A DNA stretch of 57,261 bases, taken from positions 1 through 57,261 of the forward strand of contig JANBPK010001498.1 of the NCBI GenBank assembly GCA_027579435.1, written 5' to 3'. The stretch is from Candolleomyces eurysporus. Its lineage: Eukaryota; Basidiomycota; Agaricomycetes; Agaricales; Psathyrellaceae. Below, piece by piece: positions 1 to 12,071 of the stretch (within the stretch, counting starts at the first letter, position 1; each line of letters starts with the position of its first letter). The position numbers were made by a program, and so were the translations under genes. Under the pieces are notes generated by a model. That model made no database searches. It was not told the origin of the DNA and saw only the letters and a list, made by a program, of their open reading frames with translations.

Positions 1-597
1 ATTTCCAGCTACCCTGTCGCCCAAAGGACATTCGGATGAACTCGATATGCGTGACATTTCTGAAAAATGGGAAAGAGAAATCACAATTTCCGTGATTAAG
101 CGTGTGGCGGCAGGTGAGTGAGAGACGGGCTGGTCCAATGAGGGAATTTGAACTTGAGCTCAAGAACCTCTGCGAAAAAAAGATATCCTAGATAGCCCCA
201 TAACAAAAGTGTTTCGGCGTTTTGACATGCTTCAACAACGTTTACCACACCTGAGGTCGCAAATTGATTGAAGTCGAAGAAGAGGGTCCTGACATGGGAA
301 GCGAGGTATTCTTGCGGTTTGCTTGCAGATGGATCTCGCGTGGTGCTATAAAATGCCCGGAACCTCCGCGCTACATCGAAGAAAAAGAGTCGACGGTAGA
401 TGATCGGTTCCACCCTGTCAAAAATGAGCGTGATGACGATGCATTTGCGACAGGTACACTTGCCACGATCGGATTTTCTTGGAGACAAGAGCACAGGTCG
501 TTCCATATCCAGCTTCTGCCAGAAGCTCGAAAATGATACGGCCAATATCATCAGGCAGTTCATCCATGTTCTCTGGAAGACTGACAAGGTTATTCAT
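1..597 (-). CDS. F-box-like protein, 3'-truncated by the window edge
   Basis: Reading leftward from an ATG at 597-595, the first exon encodes an N-terminus with an F-box-like core (LPDDIGRIIFELLAE, then CALVSKKIRS). This resembles the LP-DI---IFELLA / CALVSK pattern common in agaricomycete F-box proteins. A probable intron of about 50 bp (roughly 466-415) joins it to a second exon reading VEPIIYRRLFFFDVARRF and then YLASHVRTLFFDF, which fits the segment that follows the F-box in that family. F-box proteins are substrate adaptors of SCF ubiquitin ligases. The second exon stays open to about base 96 and the C-terminus is probably beyond the window. The donor site is not a strong consensus, so the splice is approximate. 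The family call rests on pattern only. Confidence 0.45.
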
Positions 598-1670
598 GAT
601 GAGCGATTGAAGAAAACGTGGGTGGGCCTCGTGGCCAACTGCAGCACCTAGTGGTCACGTTTATGCCGGGCGCTTAATTTAGGACTCAGAGCGTCGCTCA
701 GCCGATGGTTCCCTAGATCTTGGTTCTGCAGTCTCCGTAGAGGAAGCGAGAAGTCCCATCCCGTTCTCATCTTGGCAAATAGGCACGCAGCCTCATGAGA
801 ACAGCGCGCGGGCCGAATCGAGTCAACCCGACTCCCGCCTCAAGCGGGATCCTCCCACGGGTAGCGTGTCCCGCTTGCGCCACTAACCTTGGCCTCCATT
901 CTTGTTTCTGCTCTCGTTTCTTCCTAATTGCGTTATGAGCCTACTTCTATGACCCCTTCTCCGCCCTTTTCCGCTTTTTTTTTCCTCCGCTTAATCTTGC
1001 GATGTCCATCTTCTCAGACTTTCCACACGACTTGTTGGAGGCGGCGGCGGGGTTGTTTTGTTATTTAACAGTGCCAGCACTTATTTTCCTCGGTTCTCCA
1101 TCTAGCTTTTTGCTATGAGTGTGGCCTCCCTTTTGAGAGCACTGACGAATATATAAGCCTACTTTCTATCAACGCACCAGCCCCCTTCCCACTGAAGTCT
1201 CGCATCCAAGAAAAGGGAACCGTTCAAGCTACCATACAGCGTTGGTTTCAAGAAGACGAGATAAAATCTAATACGAACAAGAGATACGCTACGTGAGCAA
1301 GCCAGCAATATGCAAAAATCCAAGAAACAGTGATGAGAAACACCAGACACGAAAGAAAACCCAGGAACATAAGCTCTATACAACGAACGTCCAAGTCGTA
1401 ACCATAAAATATTCAAGCTCCAGCACTCCTCCAAGAAAGGTACCCGGTGTGACTACATAATAAGATTAACCCCAAAGCAAGGGAAGAAGNAAAAAAGGAA
1501 AGCTCAAGTCGTCCACCCGCGAAGGAAGGACAGGATGAGTATGTGATAATGATACATGCAAGAATGTCCGAGTCGAAACGAGATGAGAGCGATGTGTGCA
1601 AGATATGTGAGTGTCTCAAGNAAAAAACTTTAGACTCTTTTGCGTTGCCTGATTATCGACGCTGGCACGA
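598..1670. other. Intergenic stretch, no gene seen
   Basis: Between the F-box-like gene and the end of family B gene 1. Only short overlapping ORFs occur, none with recognisable composition. Pyrimidine-rich tracts near 890-1010 could be promoter-type sequence. Ns at 1490 and 1621 each precede an A run. Confidence 0.5.
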
Positions 1671-2361
1671 CTAGACGCGCCTGCCGAAAAGTGCAGTGCA
1701 AACTTGACGAAGCTCGAGGTATAAAGCTCGGAGTAACTAGAAAGAATCAAGGCGCCGTGTCAGCAAACGACAAGATTGAAGAAACGGAACACAAGAGAAC
1801 TGAACGGACTAACCCTCAAGAACCTGAATGACCGCGGCGGGCGATAGCGGGGCCTCCGCTCATTAGCGGAAGGCGCAGGCCGAGGCTGAGCGATCGGAGT
1901 GAGAGGAATATTCTCCTGAGCTTGTTCCTGCTCGGGCGAGTAAGTCTCGTAAATAGTCCCAGTTTCGCTGAGATCATCGGCATCTTCGTGGATATCTTTG
2001 CGCTGCTTCTGGTAAAGCCGCCGTTTTTCTTTCAGCAAAGCCCTCGGCTAATTGAACTAATCATACTCACCTCATATGCGACGTTATACGCAAACTGGCC
2101 CGCAAATCTGGTATCAATAGTGTTCTGCAAGTAACCTTCAGCTAAAAGAGCAGCAAGAAAGAGAAACGTTGCACGGACCATTAAGGCGTCATCTACGGGT
2201 CGATTCGAGCTGGAAGGCACTGACGTCGCAGGTACCTGAAGGAGAGATAAATCTAGGCGGACTTCGCGAGAAACGGCGCCGGGGTGACGATCTAGCATCT
2301 CCATCACCCCAGTTGAAGTCGTCATTATGAAAGAGAACGATGGCATGCTTGCAAGAGACAT
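1671..2361 (-). CDS. Family B gene 1 (B1): small four-exon protein of unknown function
   Basis: I do not recognise this family, but the gene model is well supported by three paralogues in this window. Exons (- strand) are 2361-2179, 2124-2071, 2008-1814 and 1736-1671, giving about 165 residues. All introns are phase 0 with GT-AG ends. The layout is a hydrophobic/polar N-terminal exon starting MSLASMPSFSFIM; a conserved 18-residue exon beginning NTIDTRFAGQFAYN; an acidic exon with SETGTIYETYSP followed by a Pro/Arg-rich tail; and a short basic last exon ending LFGRRV. B2-B4 share this structure exactly, with an 18-residue second exon in all four, but are much closer to each other. B1 is therefore the divergent member. 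No signal peptide or membrane segment is clear. It has no NACHT neighbour within 7 kb. The start was chosen by alignment with the paralogues. Confidence 0.7.
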
Positions 2362-3640
2362 GACTCTGGCAGGACGGATTTCTCAAGTCAGAGGCGTATC
2401 TGTAGCCTATAGCAGTAGTGTAGCTTGAGGCAGGAAGATAAAGGACAGAAAGGAAAGATGAGTGGAGAAACGAGAGGAAGTAAGGATGGGCGGTGACTGC
2501 CGGGGTGACTGGATTGCAAATTCGTGGTGGGGGTGGTGAAGAAAAAAAGGGGTGCAAAAATCAAAGCCGAGGCTTCAAGTCTCTTCGGTTGCCTGAACAG
2601 CAAAATCAGGAACGGGAACGGTAACAGGCAAAAAATCAAATCACAAGGCCTCAAGAAGCTCAGTTCGAGCCTGACTCCATTCGCCGTCCGCCCGAGTTGA
2701 GCTCTCTGGATTCGATCGAATGCCCTGCTCGCTGAAATGCTGTTTTCCAAGCGGATAAATGACCGAATCTGGAGAAATAAGCGTCAAGCGGCACCGTATC
2801 TCGAGATTTTGGATGGGAATGTGCCGTAATGAGGAATTGGGGCCCAAAATTCCGGTTACGAGAGGGAGCCAATCGTCGCGCCGAGATCTTCAGACACTAG
2901 TGCTTCTACTCGTATGTTCCTGAAAGCAGATGGGCCGGGAAATAGTGGCTGAAAGCAAGATAACAGCTTTTACAGTTGGCGACTGGCGGTGTGGGCCATT
3001 GGTGCGTCAATAGCTGGTTGTTTGCGAGCATCCTCTGATCCTCCTTCACAATAGCAGTTGACAGCGTCTTCCAAGATTAAGTTCCAGCAGCCACGTCCTC
3101 CTCCCCCTCTCCCCCTAGCAACATCGATGCCAACCCGGCAGGTACCACCCAACCGTGAAATGGTTCACTCCTTGCCACGACCAAGATGGACGAGGAGTTC
3201 AACCAACAGAAAACGGGTTTCTACCTCCCGAGCAGTGACACGGAATGTCGGCTCCCGGAAACAGTTCCCTCCTTTCCTCGCAACCTCAGCCTCGAGGCCA
3301 AATCCCAACAGCTAACCGACAACCGAAACCGAAACCCGCCTTCGCCCCCGCCATGATACCGGCACCTCTGGACGTTGAGGACTGAACGGCCGACAAATCC
3401 AGAGCAGCTCAAGGGTCATAAAGCCAACCTCGTCAGAAGCCCTCCTTCCTTTCTTCCCCACCCCAGGGCGAAAGCAACAAATCCCTAGCCAAGATCCTGC
3501 CCCTTCATAACGCCAACATTCTGGACGCTGACACCCATAGCTCCTCAATCTTTATCTGCTGTCCCACGGGGTTTCCTCGACCGTCCCGCTGGTCCAGGTG
3601 CAAAGGGAGTCACAACCCACAAAACGCGTGGACCTTCCCC
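2362..3640. other. Upstream region of B1 and gene-poor sequence
   Basis: The stretch next to the B1 start is rich in C/T on the - strand (about 2400-2640), typical of fungal promoters and 5' leaders. Beyond it, ORFs of 60-120 codons occur on both strands but overlap heavily and have skewed Pro/Arg/Ser composition, so I do not call genes. Confidence 0.4.
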
Positions 3641-3649
3641 TTCTCTTCT

Positions 3650-5040
3650 TGCTAGCGCTCGGTACCGCCGTCTTGTATCTTCTCCGAAACCTCAGCAATC
3701 CTCAAGCCAAATGGATCGGATGCCATCAAGTCCGCCAGGTCAACAGAGCAATACGCCCCATATCTATTCGAAATCCTCGACGCTTGTCCAGCCTGGCATC
3801 CAGGCATCACGCCAGTGAGGGCAGGGATGGATATATTCTTCATCACAGCCTCCATAATGCCATGAACAAAGAATTCGCGACACCAAGAATAGTCATCGAC
3901 AAAACGCTGTAGCCTGGGATGAGTACAGCTTATACTCAAGAGCAACGCGGAAGCGGCATACCTAACGGGTGATTTCCCATTCCTTGGGACCCGGTGTGGA
4001 TTGTAACGACTCGAATCGTCCTCTGCTTCAAAAAAAGCCTTCCCCGCTTCCTCCCAGCTTCGGGCAAAATCCAACAACTACCCGTCGGCCTAAACCAGAC
4101 CTCAGGATCGCTAATTGCGGAAAGGGCCAACCGCCGGCGGCCAACGGTTCCAGCCCAGCTCAAGCACCAGTCCTTAAANTGCCCCCCGACTTCGACCCCG
4201 GCCCCCTCGCAGNCTCTGACTGGCGCGGGTGCGAAGCTACCTTGAGCCCTGCAAACGAATGGACCCTCTCCCCCTCCTCTTCTTCTCTGCAACTCTTCCC
4301 CATGATTCCATCAATCCACCCCCCAAGGTCGTGGTCTGTCCGAGGATCAGGGCACCAGCTCAACAGAACGTCTTCTTGGGAGGGAACCAACACTCCGCTG
4401 CCTCGACACCGTTGATGTTCCCCTGTATGCCAGGCTGGCGTCGCAGCGAAAGCAAAGAGCAGGGGTGGTCGATACAGTCCTTTGGGCACCCCAAGGAGCT
4501 TAACTTGGAGGACTTCGAACGAACCGTTGCCAGCGACTTTGGTTACGCCCTTTACGGTGCCATGGACCAAGACGCGGCAACTTAAACACCAGCAATGTCT
4601 TTCAACAAAACACTGTAGCCCGGGATATGAGAACGACATCTACTCCAAGAAATAACAGAAGCGACGGACCATTAACGAAAGACTTGCACTGGCTTTGGCT
4701 TCGTGGGTTCTGGTCACCGGTGTTGGCCCGCAGCTACCCCAAGGCGACAATCTCAAGTAGAGAGGGCCGGGTACATGGCTTCGTATTGCGTCCAAACAGA
4801 GTACTCGATCTCTAGAACCGAGAGTCGAGAAGCAACAGAGCAACTCAGGTGTTTAGAGCCCAAAAGCTGGAGGATGTGCCGCACAGTATTCACTCGACCC
4901 GAGCCGGCTATGTAGCCATGTCGAATGGGCACAGAGACAGGAGGCAAGGTGTCGTGCATGGTGAAGGGTCCTAACGTGCCAATCCAGCCATATCCAGCAA
5001 AGAAAGTCTCTTGTGGCACCGTGGCCCTCTCGTGTCTTCT
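3650..5040 (-). pseudogene. Decayed, partly tandemly repeated gene remnant of unknown family
   Basis: On the - strand, 5019-4753 encodes a protein-like stretch (GTLGPFTMHDTLPPVSVPIR, then RHGYIAGSGRVNTVRHILQLL). Further along, 4077-3652 encodes another (HPRLQRFVDDYSWCREFFVH). The DNA around 3880-3960 is repeated in diverged form at about 4580-4680: both have a run like ACAAAACNCTGTAGCC followed by GGGATATGAG or GGGATGAGTA. Between them the frames shift and stop. This looks like an old gene with an internal duplication that has lost its frame. I could not assign a family. Ns at 4179 and 4213 add uncertainty. Confidence 0.3.
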
Positions 5041-7244
5041 CGAGAACGGTGAAGGCAGTCGAGCCTAGGCGTGCCAATCTTGGAGAGGCGCCTACCCCTG
5101 GGGGAAAAGGGAAACGTCCAAGGATTGTGAACCTTGCCGGGGCTGCTGTTGGAGATTTGGGTGTATAAATTCAAGCGTCTTTTGCGTCCGCCGCCATCCC
5201 GGAGAAATTGAACCGTGCTAGAAGGGATTCTGCAGTATATTCATTTGCTGCCTGCTGGCCTGGTGGACTGCCGAGCGTTGTATCTATCGGCCAGCTTGAG
5301 CTCTTGCTGTCCGCTCTCCACTCGATGGCTTGAAGGTCGTCTTCTTTGCGTCGCCGTCCCTAAAGTGCATTCAAGTCAGTTTGCACGGGGCGAAACACCG
5401 CAAATGCCACTCACCCTTGCTAAAGCTTCTGAGGGAAGGCTTTCTTTATTGTGTCCACACACCCACTGCATCTCGCTCTAGCTTGTCTAATTTGCGTTAC
5501 TGCCGTCGCACAATGCTCTCGCCAATGGTGACTAGCACCACCCAGCAAATTCCCCTATTCCCCTCCTGAACCTCCGTAGCTCAACAAACATGACACCCCT
5601 TGGAGCTCAAGCGACCCGAAGATATCCTGGCCTTTGACCAGGCATTCTATGTTGGTCGATTCAGCTAAAGATCGCAGATGAAGAAGCAAGCAGTGGGGAC
5701 TGGGGAGAAAGAGGAGTGGTGAGGCTGACGCCGGCCGGAGGGAGGTTGCAAAAGGTTGCGATCAAACTCGCCGGCCATTCCAACTCCATCCAGTCCACAA
5801 TGAACTGCTTGGCCTCAAGCTGTTCAGCCTATTTACTCATACTTACAACCTGTATTCTCGACCTGCAATTTTATCTCACTCGCCCCGTCGTCTACCGTGT
5901 CAGCCTCAAGCTTCAAGCTCAAATATCGAGCCCCTCAAACGACTTCGACCAACCAGCCTATCGATTAGGAGGGCAGACGTCAATTCGCTGGATGGACCGA
6001 GCACGAAACTGAACACTGCCAATTGCACCGTCTCTGCGACTAGTGGACCTGCCTCTCTCCAGCCAACACTCAGCTGAAGGCTGCAAAACCCACTGAATAG
6101 GTAAGCTGTAGCTTCCCCGCCTTTATTCTCTCAAAATCCTCTGCTCGTTGTTCCCCTGTTTTAGCGAGACTTCCACCGGCACGGTGAGCCTTGTCCGAGT
6201 CACCGTGGTCGAAACTATCCGAGCATGGACATGGATCCTTGGAGCTCGAGTCTTTCGCGAGAGGTGTCTACCGGCGACACTTTGGCAGTCCACTCGAGTG
6301 ATTGACCGACGTTCTACGCTGCGTACCACCCGAGCAATAGTCGAGTAGACGGTTAACGACGACGTCTTTTGCAGCCTGTGGACGACTCGGCCCGGGCAGC
6401 TTTCGTAACACTTCGCCCATCGACGGCGACCAATCGTAAACCGACCATAAATGAGTGCTTTCAGGTAGCATTGGAAGTCAACCACCCAACCACCCTAGGA
6501 AAGGAACTCATAAACGTTCCTTCGTCAATTTTAGTAAAAGATGGGCTATTGTGAAGTTATCTATCTCATGATCTCTATTTCTGGGCTGCGTATGGCGGAA
6601 ATCAAGGCTGCAATAAATGCAGCTGAGAGAGAGAGAATGCAATGAGAACAGTATAAATTATAACCGAGGCGGCTTCGACCGTCGTGCCATTCTTTCAAAG
6701 ACCACAATTTATGACAGTGAAAAAGGCCAGACCATATTATTTTCCTGACTTTCTGGATGTATCGCTTGGGAGAAGCTGAGACCCCCCGCACCTGGCTCGC
6801 GAAATTTAAAAGTAATCGGGTGTGCCGGGACTCGAACGGGCGCATTGACTGAAAGGGCATGCGAGTCCCACGGTTTGCGTGGGATTGTTGCTCAAAATTT
6901 GTGATCACTGGTCTGGAGAGGAATACGAGGAAACCTTATCCTCGATTTCATAAAGTCTATTTTTCTGTATACCACCTCCTCCTTGTACCTCTCCACGCAC
7001 CGAGGAAGAAAAAAGGTCCAAGAGGCCCCAAAATCTACCGTGAGTGTCTTCAGAATGCGGTGGAAAAAAATCTGGGTTGACATCGTTCTCGTGCTGCAGT
7101 CGTGCTCGAGGCCAACAACCAATTCTACCCTCATCCCTGTACGGTTTTGAACTCTGCAGTCTTGAAATTGTATTCAAAATTGCTATCTTGCTAGATCCCG
7201 TATCACACTATCCACTATCGAGCCGACGACACCCAATCTTCATC
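5041..7244. other. Gene-poor sequence and NOP58 upstream region
   Basis: I see no convincing gene here. Small ORFs exist (for example + 5716-6012 with a hydrophobic middle), but they lack paralogues or recognisable motifs. Around 6820-6845 the bases read on the - strand resemble the T-arm and 3' end of a tRNA followed by a T run, but no matching 5' half was found. The last few hundred bases before 7245 are the likely NOP58 promoter and leader. Confidence 0.4.
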
Positions 7245-9429
7245 ATGCTTGTCCTATACGAAACCGCTCTGGGCTACTGCCTGTTCAAGGTTTCCAATGA
7301 AGCCAAGTTGGAGAGTGCAGATCTGTACAGGGAGTTTGAGAGCCCCGAGAAAGCTAGCAAGCTGTACGTTTCGTTCCGCTTGTTGCACCCAGTGGGCTAA
7401 CCGTTACCCGTTTTTCTTCCTAAATCTCCCCCTCGCACCCTCGCCTCAACAGACTAAAACTCAAGGCCATTCACCGATTCACCTCTACCGCGATTGCTGT
7501 TGAAGATATCACCGCGATGCAAGAGGGAAAGCTTGGAAAGGGCCTCAAAAAGTTTTTGACAGAAGAGGTCGTCGAGAAGGGCAAGGGAAAAGAATCCATG
7601 GTTGTTGTCGACTCCAAGCTCAGTACGAACGTTCATTCGTTTTCGCCTTGCCCACATTGACGTTATGCCACTTTGTAGGTCGGTCAATTGCCAAGAAGCT
7701 CTCGATCAAGATGGCCGAAGAGTCAATAAACCCTGATTTGTGGCGAGGTATTCGTTCACAACTGGCTGCCCTTCTCGACGGCCTGGACCCCAAGGATTTG
7801 GCTACCATGAGTCTCGGTCTCAGTCATTCATTGGCACGGTATGCGTATCTGTGTACTTCCCCACTTTCCGATGTACTAAAACACCGTTTGACCAGGTTCA
7901 AGCTCAAATTCTCCCCCGACAAGGTCGACACTATGGTTGTTCAGGCCATCGCTCTCCTCGACGATCTTGACAAAGAGATCAATATTTACGCCATGCGGGT
8001 GAAGGTACACGTGTTTTTTCCTTATCTTCCTGGGTTCTATCTAATACTTATGCCTATAGGAATGGTACGGCTGGCATTTCCCTGAAATGGCCAAAATCAT
8101 CTCGGACAACGTCGCCTACGCCAAAATTATTCGCCATATGGGTACGTGGGGCTGCTTTCCCTACCCCTACTCCCTTCTAACTGACCATTTCGTTTCTTTT
8201 GCTCCCTCCTAACAACAGGCTTCCGAACTAACGCCTCCGTCACCTCCTTTGAACACATCCTCCCTGAGGACCTCGAACTAACCCTCAAAGCCGCCGCCGA
8301 AATCTCAATGGGAACCGAGATCTCCGACTCCGACATCGCCCACATCCACCAGCTCTGCGACCAAGTCATCTCGATATCCCAATACCGCTCTCAACTCGCA
8401 GAGTACCTCAAAAACCGCATGGCCGCCATCGCACCTAACCTCACCGCTCTCGTCGGTGAGCTCGTCGGAGCGCGATTGATCAGCCATGCGGGCAGTCTGT
8501 TGAGTTTGGCCAAGTACCCTGCCAGTACGGTGCAGATCCTTGGTGCGGAGAAGGCGCTGTTCAGGGCGCTGAAGACGAAGCATGACACACCCAAGTATGG
8601 GTTGATTTATCATGCGTCGTTAATTGGCCAGGCTCCACCCAAGCTGAAGGGAAAGGTTCGTTCGATTCAACTTTTTCTTCGTCCTCATAAATATCTCATT
8701 CTAACTCTTTTTCTCCTTTTTCTTTTGTTCCTTCCGTAGATGGCTCGTATGGTCGCAACCAAAGCCGCGCTCTCCATCCGTGTCGACGCTCTAACCGATG
8801 CCGACAACAAATCCGAAGAGTCCGCCAACTCTATCGGCGTCGAGAACCGCGCCAAGCTCGAAAAACGCCTACTTGACCTCGAGAACCAAGCCGACTACGG
8901 CGGTGTCAAATCACAAGGCTTCAGCGGGAAGAAGACGCAGAAATTCGAAATGACAGGCCAGACCCAGACTTATAACACCAAGACGGACGTGGTCATGGAG
9001 GATTTGGTGCCCACTCAGCGTGATAGCTCGGAGAGAGAGGCTGAAGCCGTGGAGAAAGCTGTGAAAGCGGTGCTCGACGTTAAGGAGGAGAAGAAGAAAG
9101 CAAAGGAGGCGAAGAAGGCTGCTAAGAAGGCAGAAAAGGAGAAACAGAAAGCCAAAGAGGCGGCTGCAGAGGACGTGGACATGGCTGGCTCGGACGATGA
9201 CGACGAGGAAGCGGAGAAGAAGAAGAGGAAGGAGGAGAAGAAGCGTAAGAGGAGGGAGGCGGAGACTGCTGGTGAAGCTGGGACATCGGCAGCGAAGGAG
9301 GAGACTGAGGAGGAGAGCAAGGCGAGGAGGAAGGCTGAAAAGAAGGCTGCAAAGGCTGCCGTTGCCGCTGCCGCTGCAGCAGACGCTTCTTCACCGAAAA
9401 AGAAGAAGAAAAAGACGGAGTCGTCATAA
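7245..9429 (+). CDS. NOP58: Nucleolar protein 58 (box C/D snoRNP core protein)
   Basis: NOP58 is a core protein of box C/D snoRNPs, which guide rRNA 2'-O-methylation and, with U3, pre-rRNA cleavage in the nucleolus. Seven exons join in frame: 7245-7363, 7453-7622, 7679-7838, 7896-8004, 8060-8141, 8219-8655 and 8740-9429, giving 588 residues. The N-terminus starts [16 protein letters not shown]. The central Nop domain carries the family signatures [39 protein letters not shown] and [25 protein letters not shown] and [17 protein letters not shown] match eukaryotic NOP58 very closely. The C-terminal exon is a long Lys/Glu/Ala tail ending in a KKKKKK cluster, as in other NOP58 proteins, and acts as a nucleolar targeting region. 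The stop is at 9427-9429. The last exon happens to start with an ATG codon, which matters for the truncated duplicate at 12.6-13.4 kb. Confidence 0.97.
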
Positions 9430-9853
9430 AACTGAGGGATTGTACTCGCACCGTTAATGTCTTTCCGTTTTTTTCGCCCCTTTGCTTTTCTTTCTGTATA
9501 ATGACAACGACTCCTCATATATTCTGGGCCAATGGTCAAGCTCTTCTCCGGATGCCAGCTAGAGACTGGGTTGTAAGCTCCAAAACGAGCACGAGACGGT
9601 CCTGAGGAACGAACTAGGAGATAGATGCTCCCACTTGACACTTCAGTGAACCTGGAGTCTTGAATAGCATTAAAACCTAAGGGGGCTGACAGGCTTCTGG
9701 GCGACCACCGTACAGCTCCACAAAAAGAAAAGGAAAAAAAAAGATAGAATAAAACATTAGGAGCTTGATCTGGATGGGCGCCTGATGAACGGGGCCTGCG
9801 AATTCACACCTTTGCTTTCAACCATCGGCCCCACCACACGTATTGCGGCCAGG
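9430..9853. other. NOP58 3' flank / NACHT1 upstream region
   Basis: A 424-bp spacer between NOP58 and NACHT1. It is duplicated in diverged form (with small indels) at 13448-13813, between the NOP58-tail copy and NACHT2. Shared pieces include a GTATAATGACAA-type run (9496 and 13515) and the stretch around CTTCTCTGGATG / CTTCTCCGGATG. It contains the NOP58 3' end signals and the NACHT1 promoter. Confidence 0.6.
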
Positions 9854-12071
9854 ATGACCCCCAAGGCCAAGCCCACATCCTCGAAACCATCTTTCCGCTG
9901 GCCTTGGTCGGAGAAGCGTAAAGGTGACCGAACTGTCGACCAGCAGGTCGACCCGCAACAGAGCAACGCTAGGCGCATTGAGCCAGCTTCAATCGGATCC
10001 GTGCAAGTGACGCCTCCAACTGTCGTTGCTTCAAACAGCCTGACTGCTTCAAGCAGTGAAGAGCGCCGATTTCAGGATGTAGCCTCCAGAGCGGCCAGTT
10101 CCTCTACGAGTGGCTTGAAGATAACACAGGCCAGGGAGTCGAGCGCCGAACCGTCAAGTTTCTTTCCTCACGCAAGCGGTTTCGTCTTCAACGGCGGCCT
10201 GCATATCAACGCAAACCAGCGTGTATCGAACTCGAACGACCCCAGTGGTGCGTTGTTATCTGCCACTGTCCGCTCAGTCGATTTATCTGTCGTTTATCAT
10301 TTTCCAGGATGGGAGCCAGGATGGGAGCGCCTACTGCAGAATACGGCCCCGAATGCGCTGCACGACTCCAGATACCGTTTCGATCCACCGAAATGCGACG
10401 AAGATACCCGTGTCGAGGTGATTGAAGAGCTCGTGGGGTGGATTCAAGACCGAGAGTCGCCTCAGCGTTTGCTGTGCATGACGGGCGCTGCGGGTTCAGG
10501 AAAGTCGGCATTGCAGCAGACGGTCGCAGAGCGGTGTTCCGGGCTAGACATCCTGTCCTCGACATTCTTCTTCTCGTCGACCGACCCTACTCGAAACACG
10601 GTATCTGCCGTAATCCCAACGATCGCGTACCAGCTGGGGTCGAATAACCCTGCGCTCCGAGAGGGTATTTCCGCAGCTGTATTCAAGGATCCGCTCATCT
10701 TCGAGAAATCGTTGAAGACGCAGATGAACAAGCTCATCGTCGATCCTTTCGAGGATCTTTCCCGAAATTTTTCGAAATCCGAGCTCGCAACCCTCCCTTA
10801 CGCCATTCTCATCGATGGATTGGACGAGTGCACTGACGAGCAGCGCCAGGCAGAGCTTTTGGCAACTATCGACGACTGCCTTCTCCAAAAAGATACTCTT
10901 CCTTTCCGCATCTTCATTGCCAGCAGACCAGAATGGGCAATTCGTAGCGCTCTAGAGATTACCGGATATCTCCATCAAAAAGCATATCACATCCAACTCA
11001 GCGACCAGTACGACGCCAGTGGTGACATTCGTCGCGTATTATGGAGGAGGCTTCGCGATATAGGCCGAAGAAGTGGCGATCCCCGAGCACAGTCACCCTC
11101 ATGGCCGTCGGAGGAAGACATCGAGACTTTGGTCCTCAATGCATCGGGACAGTTCATCTACGCAGCGACAGTGATCAAGTTCGTATCGGAACGACGAAGC
11201 TCTCCTGTGGACAGATTGCGAGCTGTTCTTACCTGGACCCCTAAGGATCGAGCGCAACCCTTCGCCGCGCTGGACCTTCTTTATACCAATATCGTGTCTG
11301 CTGCTAAAGAAGCTTATGAGGCTGCACATCCTGATAGGGACTTCCTCTTATTGCTCAGGGCACACCAACTGCTGAATGAAGGTTATTGGACCGCTCATGC
11401 TATCATTGATCTTGAAGAGTCGAATGAGGTTTTGGATTTGGAAGACCAGGCACATTTGTGGCTCATATCTGACCTACGATCACTTGTCACCGTCCACGAC
11501 TACAAATATCTCCGATTTTACCACAAATCTTTCACGGATTTTCTCGGTAGCGCGAGTCGTTCGAAAAGTTTCTTTGTTCCAGAACTCCGTGCTGCCGAGT
11601 TTGTGACTGTCACCTGCGTCAGGGCTCTGGACAGGTCTGGTATGTACATTTACATACTACCCTAACGCTCTGTACTGAGTATCAACCAAACCATGGGATT
11701 TTAGCAATCATTTCAACGTGTTCGGTCTCATGGCGTGTCCTTTTGACCGGGTTCAGTACATGTGGACCCGAGTTTAGCTCCCTTCCGCAGCTCCTCTCCA
11801 CGGGTAGTAACTTCGAGAAAATCAAGAGATGGGAGGGGTTGGACAAACATATGGAAGAACGTACAAGTGAGCCGACTCACATGCTAATAATAGACGGCTG
11901 GCTGGCCCTCTTGTCGCATACTCTTCTGTATCACGTAGTAAGTCGCTCATGATTTCTCATCTCAACGGCCCTCACGGCCTGACAACACTGTTCCAGAGCC
12001 GACATGACCACAAATATCGTCGAGTAATCCAGAATTTACATGACAAATGGCACCAGAAATATGAACGGTAG
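9854..12071 (+). CDS. NACHT1: NACHT-domain NTPase, NLR-like
   Basis: NACHT NTPases are STAND-class signalling switches; in fungi NLR-like members act in non-self recognition and regulated cell death. Exons are 9854-10247, 10308-11639, 11705-11937 and 11997-12071, giving 677 residues. The 60-bp first intron stays open and could be misread as coding. The N-terminus has a basic Trp-Pro-Trp segment (FRWPWSEKRKG), then a Ser/Thr-rich linker and a segment FVFNGGLHINANQ. Walker A is GAAGSGKSAL (about residues 191-200) and Walker B is AILIDGLDEC (about 297-306). SRPEWAIRSAL and DASGDIRRVLWRRLRDIGRR follow, then FYHKSFTDFL. A conserved C-terminal exon carries a VIQNLHDKWH-type motif. No WD40, TPR or ankyrin repeats follow, so it is shorter than many fungal NLRs. 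The start matches the ATG shared by NACHT2-5, although the frame is open for 23 codons upstream. Confidence 0.9.

Noticed and set aside
6815..6900. tRNA-like 3' half on the - strand followed by a T run
   Set aside because: The T-loop (TTCGAGTC) and a TTTT run are there, but the T-stem does not pair and no 5' acceptor half matching the 3' end was found.
9015..9641. 208-codon - strand ORF opposite the NOP58 tail (and 13063-13350, 13170-13526 opposite its copy)
   Set aside because: Ser/Phe/Ala repeats are the antisense shadow of the Lys/Glu/Ala-rich tail; it shows no conservation of its own.
9785..9853. Upstream ATG of NACHT1 at 9785
   Set aside because: The frame is open, but the ATG shared by the other four copies is at 9854 and the extra 23 residues have no counterpart.
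11640..11704. Early stop in NACHT1 after a short hydrophobic tail
   Set aside because: The tail is translated intron. A GTATGT donor and TTTTAG acceptor at the same place as in the other copies restore a longer protein.
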